Source: DAIMZM01 sp036733985
GTDB lineage: Bacteria; Bacillota; Dehalobacteriia; UBA4068
Length of the DNA: 6,356 bases
Direction: 5' to 3'
Assembly (NCBI GenBank): GCA_036733985.1
Contig: DAIMZM010000112.1
Location: forward strand, 1 to 6,356
The notes under the pieces are model-generated. The model was not told the DNA's origin. It did not search any database and saw only the letters and a list, made by a program, of their open reading frames with translations. Positions 5,408 to 6,356 of the stretch are shown here, piece after piece. Both the position numbers and the translations under genes were made by a program. Each line of letters starts with the position of its first letter. Position 1 is the first letter of the stretch.

Positions 5408-5635
5408 TCAGCCGCCGGATCTTCCCGCGGCCCGGGGCAGCGCGTCCTCGATCTCGTCCAGCCGCCGTCCGCAGGCTTTGATATCCCGCTCGGCCCCGGC
5501 CATCCGCTCCATCAGGCAATTGTGCTTGTCCATCTTCTTTTCCAAAGCGCCGATGCGCCACATGGCCGCGCCCCAGGTGGCGGCCAGGCCGATCAGATAA
5601 ACCGCCATATCGCCGCTGAGTTGCATTTCGCCCAT
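5408..5635 (-). CDS. Small XhlA/BhlA-like lysis-cassette membrane protein
   Basis: A 75-aa protein with one transmembrane segment (about 10-27), a probable coiled coil (28-65, with heptad-like EKKMDKH, MERM, DIKACGRRLDEIED), and a Gly/Arg/Ser tail. Proteins of this size and composition next to holins are usually annotated as hemolysin XhlA or BhlA. In classical XhlA the coiled coil precedes the membrane helix, whereas here the helix comes first, as in BhlA. It probably works with the holin at the membrane. A GGAGG (5650-5646) lies 10 nt before the ATG. The gene ends 29 bp before the holin start. Confidence 0.65.
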   Translation of the reverse strand: MGEMQLSGDMAVYLIGLAATWGAAMWRIGALEKKMDKHNCLMERMAGAERDIKACGRRLDEIEDALPRAAGRSGG

Positions 5636-5650
5636 ACCCCGCCCCCTCCG

Positions 5651-5785
5651 CTACGCCTGATAGCTCTCCCCGGTGATCTGCTGATAGTCCCCAGCTGTGA
5701 TCACGCCTTTCCGTACGTATACCCGCAGCATGGCCAGGCTGATCCGCCCGGTTGCGTATCGCCCCGCCAAAGTCTCAACGCTCAT
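5651..5785 (-). CDS. xkdX: XkdX family phage protein
   Basis: A 44-aa protein beginning MSVETLAGRYATGRIS and ending with VRKGVITAGDYQQITGESY. The G-x-IT...Y..ITG..Y pattern is the hallmark of XkdX, a very small protein found between tail fibre and lysis genes in PBSX-like and many other Firmicutes phages; its function is unknown. GGAGGTG stands 7 nt before the ATG. The start codon follows directly on the TAA of the upstream 117-aa gene (TAAATG), so the two are probably translated together. Confidence 0.85.
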   Translation of the reverse strand: MSVETLAGRYATGRISLAMLRVYVRKGVITAGDYQQITGESYQA

Positions 5786-6139
5786 TTAACTCACCTCCAT
5801 ATCAGGCATTTGCAGGACAACCAAATCCTCCAAAGCGTCGGCGATGCGGGTTTCATCGGTATAGATGGGGCCCGGTTCCAAAGGTGTGTTATATAAATCC
5901 GCCAACGCTTGGATAGCCTCAGCTTCGGTGAGGCTGGCCTCTATATTGTACAGCGTTTTGAAATGCGCCAGGGGCTGCGGCACAGAGAGAGCCACAATCC
6001 CTTCTTCGTCCGTCTCAACAACGAAGGTCACGCCCAATCCGATAGCCGGGCATTTTCCCAGCCAATATTCCGGCGTCTGCACCTCGCCAATAGGTGAAAT
6101 ATAGGTTTTATTGGCATCGTACTTTTCAATCTTTCTCAT
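5786..6139 (-). CDS. Probable phage tail accessory protein
   Basis: A 117-aa soluble acidic protein starting MRKIEKYDANKTYISPIGEVQ. It lacks membrane segments or a signal peptide. It sits directly after the tail repeat protein and before XkdX, where Firmicutes siphophages carry small tail-fibre-associated or assembly proteins. I do not recognise a named domain and the role is inferred from position. AAAGGAGG (6151-6144) lies 4 nt before the ATG and touches the stop codon of the upstream gene. Confidence 0.7.
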   Translation of the reverse strand: MRKIEKYDANKTYISPIGEVQTPEYWLGKCPAIGLGVTFVVETDEEGIVALSVPQPLAHFKTLYNIEASLTEAEAIQALADLYNTPLEPGPIYTDETRIADALEDLVVLQMPDMEVS

Positions 6140-6150
6140 AATGGCCTCCT

Positions 6151-6354
6151 TTATGTGACTTGATAAACATCGACTACGGAAGAACCAACCCCGCCCATTG
6201 CCAAAGCATAAACACCGACCGATGCAGCGGCCAGGCCATTCTTTGATACACTCAATGGCGTGGGGGTACTTCGCTGTAAGCTGGTATCGTAAGCATCCAC
6301 AACAGTGCCGCCTCCCATTGCCAAGGCGTAATCCCCCACAGACGCAGCTGCTAG
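6151..6354 (-). repeat. 40-residue (120-bp) repeats in the tail protein gene
   Basis: Copy one spans 6354-6235 (40 codons). Copy two spans 6234-6154 (27 codons, truncated by the stop). Residues 1-13 match except for Asp to Val at position 8 (ASVGDYALAMGG against ASVGVYALAMGG). DNA identity is lower than protein identity, which points to old, selected repeats rather than recent duplication. Confidence 0.75.
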
Positions 6355-6356
6355 CT
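6151..6356 (-). CDS. Phage tail protein with Kelch-like repeats, C-terminal end only
   Basis: The reading frame is open to the right edge, so only the last 67 or so residues are visible. It contains one full and one partial copy of a 40-residue repeat starting LAAASVGDYALAMGG and carrying VVDAYD. The last copy ends in VVDVYQVT. GG-x(n)-VD-Y repeats of this sort suggest a Kelch-like beta-propeller blade. Repeats like these are common in tail fibre or tip proteins of Firmicutes phages, where they probably bind the host surface. The GTG at 6339 is an internal valine, not a start, because the repeat continues upstream of it. Confidence 0.75.
   Translation of the reverse strand, partial: LAAASVGDYALAMGGGTVVDAYDTSLQRSTPTPLSVSKNGLAAASVGVYALAMGGVGSSVVDVYQVT

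Larger units (their letters stand above)
4317..6356 (-). mobile_element. Prophage (or phage-tail element) fragment: tail end and lysis module
   Basis: Six consecutive minus-strand genes, most with AGGAGG-type ribosome binding sites and tight spacing, follow a late-phage order: tail repeat protein, tail accessory protein, XkdX, XhlA-like protein, holin, unknown protein. The element continues beyond the right edge. No integrase, capsid gene, endolysin or att repeat is in view, so an intact prophage cannot be told from a remnant or a tailocin-like element. The left boundary is placed at the convergent stop with the radical SAM gene. It could lie a little further left, since the terminator at 4074-4102 serves this strand. 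Confidence 0.75.

Noticed and set aside
6151..6356. Diversity-generating retroelement variable repeat at the tail protein C-terminus
   Set aside because: No reverse transcriptase, template repeat or adenine-rich variable region is visible; the repeats are ordinary tandem protein repeats.

Overview
The window looks like a G+C-rich member of the Firmicutes/Bacillota, probably an anaerobic clostridial or Negativicutes-type bacterium. Three things point that way: strong AGGAGG-type ribosome binding sites before most genes, a PncA closely resembling the Bacillus form as I remember it, and a late phage module with XkdX, holin and XhlA-like genes typical of Firmicutes siphophages. Genus cannot be read from the sequence.

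Left edge (1-320): on the minus strand there is a tRNA-Arg(CCU), cut by the window edge. Upstream of it lies the 5' half of a second, diverged tRNA-Arg(CCU) that stops matching just after the anticodon. A good minus-strand sigma-70 promoter (210-238) sits in front of the broken tRNA and is the only convincing promoter for the intact one. Back to back with it is a plus-strand promoter (246-274) for the protein genes. A perfect 10-bp inverted repeat brackets both promoters.

Host gene run (321-4320, plus strand): nicotinamidase pncA; tRNA adenosine deaminase tadA, coupled to pncA by an ATGA overlap; a stand-alone homocysteine S-methyltransferase domain protein; a CPBP-family membrane protease; and an Elp3-like radical SAM protein. 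Spacings are short except for 76 bp between tadA and the methyltransferase gene, where there is a possible weak terminator. The genes are housekeeping or salvage functions and do not form one pathway. The CPBP gene appears to start at an ATC codon placed ideally behind its Shine-Dalgarno sequence.

Phage module (6356 down to 4317, minus strand): the C-terminal end of a repeat-containing tail protein, a 117-aa probable tail accessory protein, a 44-aa XkdX protein, a small XhlA/BhlA-like membrane protein, a holin-like protein and a 227-aa protein of unknown function. No endolysin, integrase or attachment site is visible. The last phage gene converges on the radical SAM gene with overlapping stop codons. 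The only strong terminator for the phage transcript (perfect 10-bp stem plus six Us) lies about 215 nt further on, inside the radical SAM coding sequence, so the phage late transcript should run antisense into a host gene.

The most notable points are the terminator embedded in the opposing gene, the probable AUC start, the truncated tRNA-Arg leader with its bracketed divergent promoters, and the missing endolysin. I did not find clear evidence of a wholly new multi-gene system.
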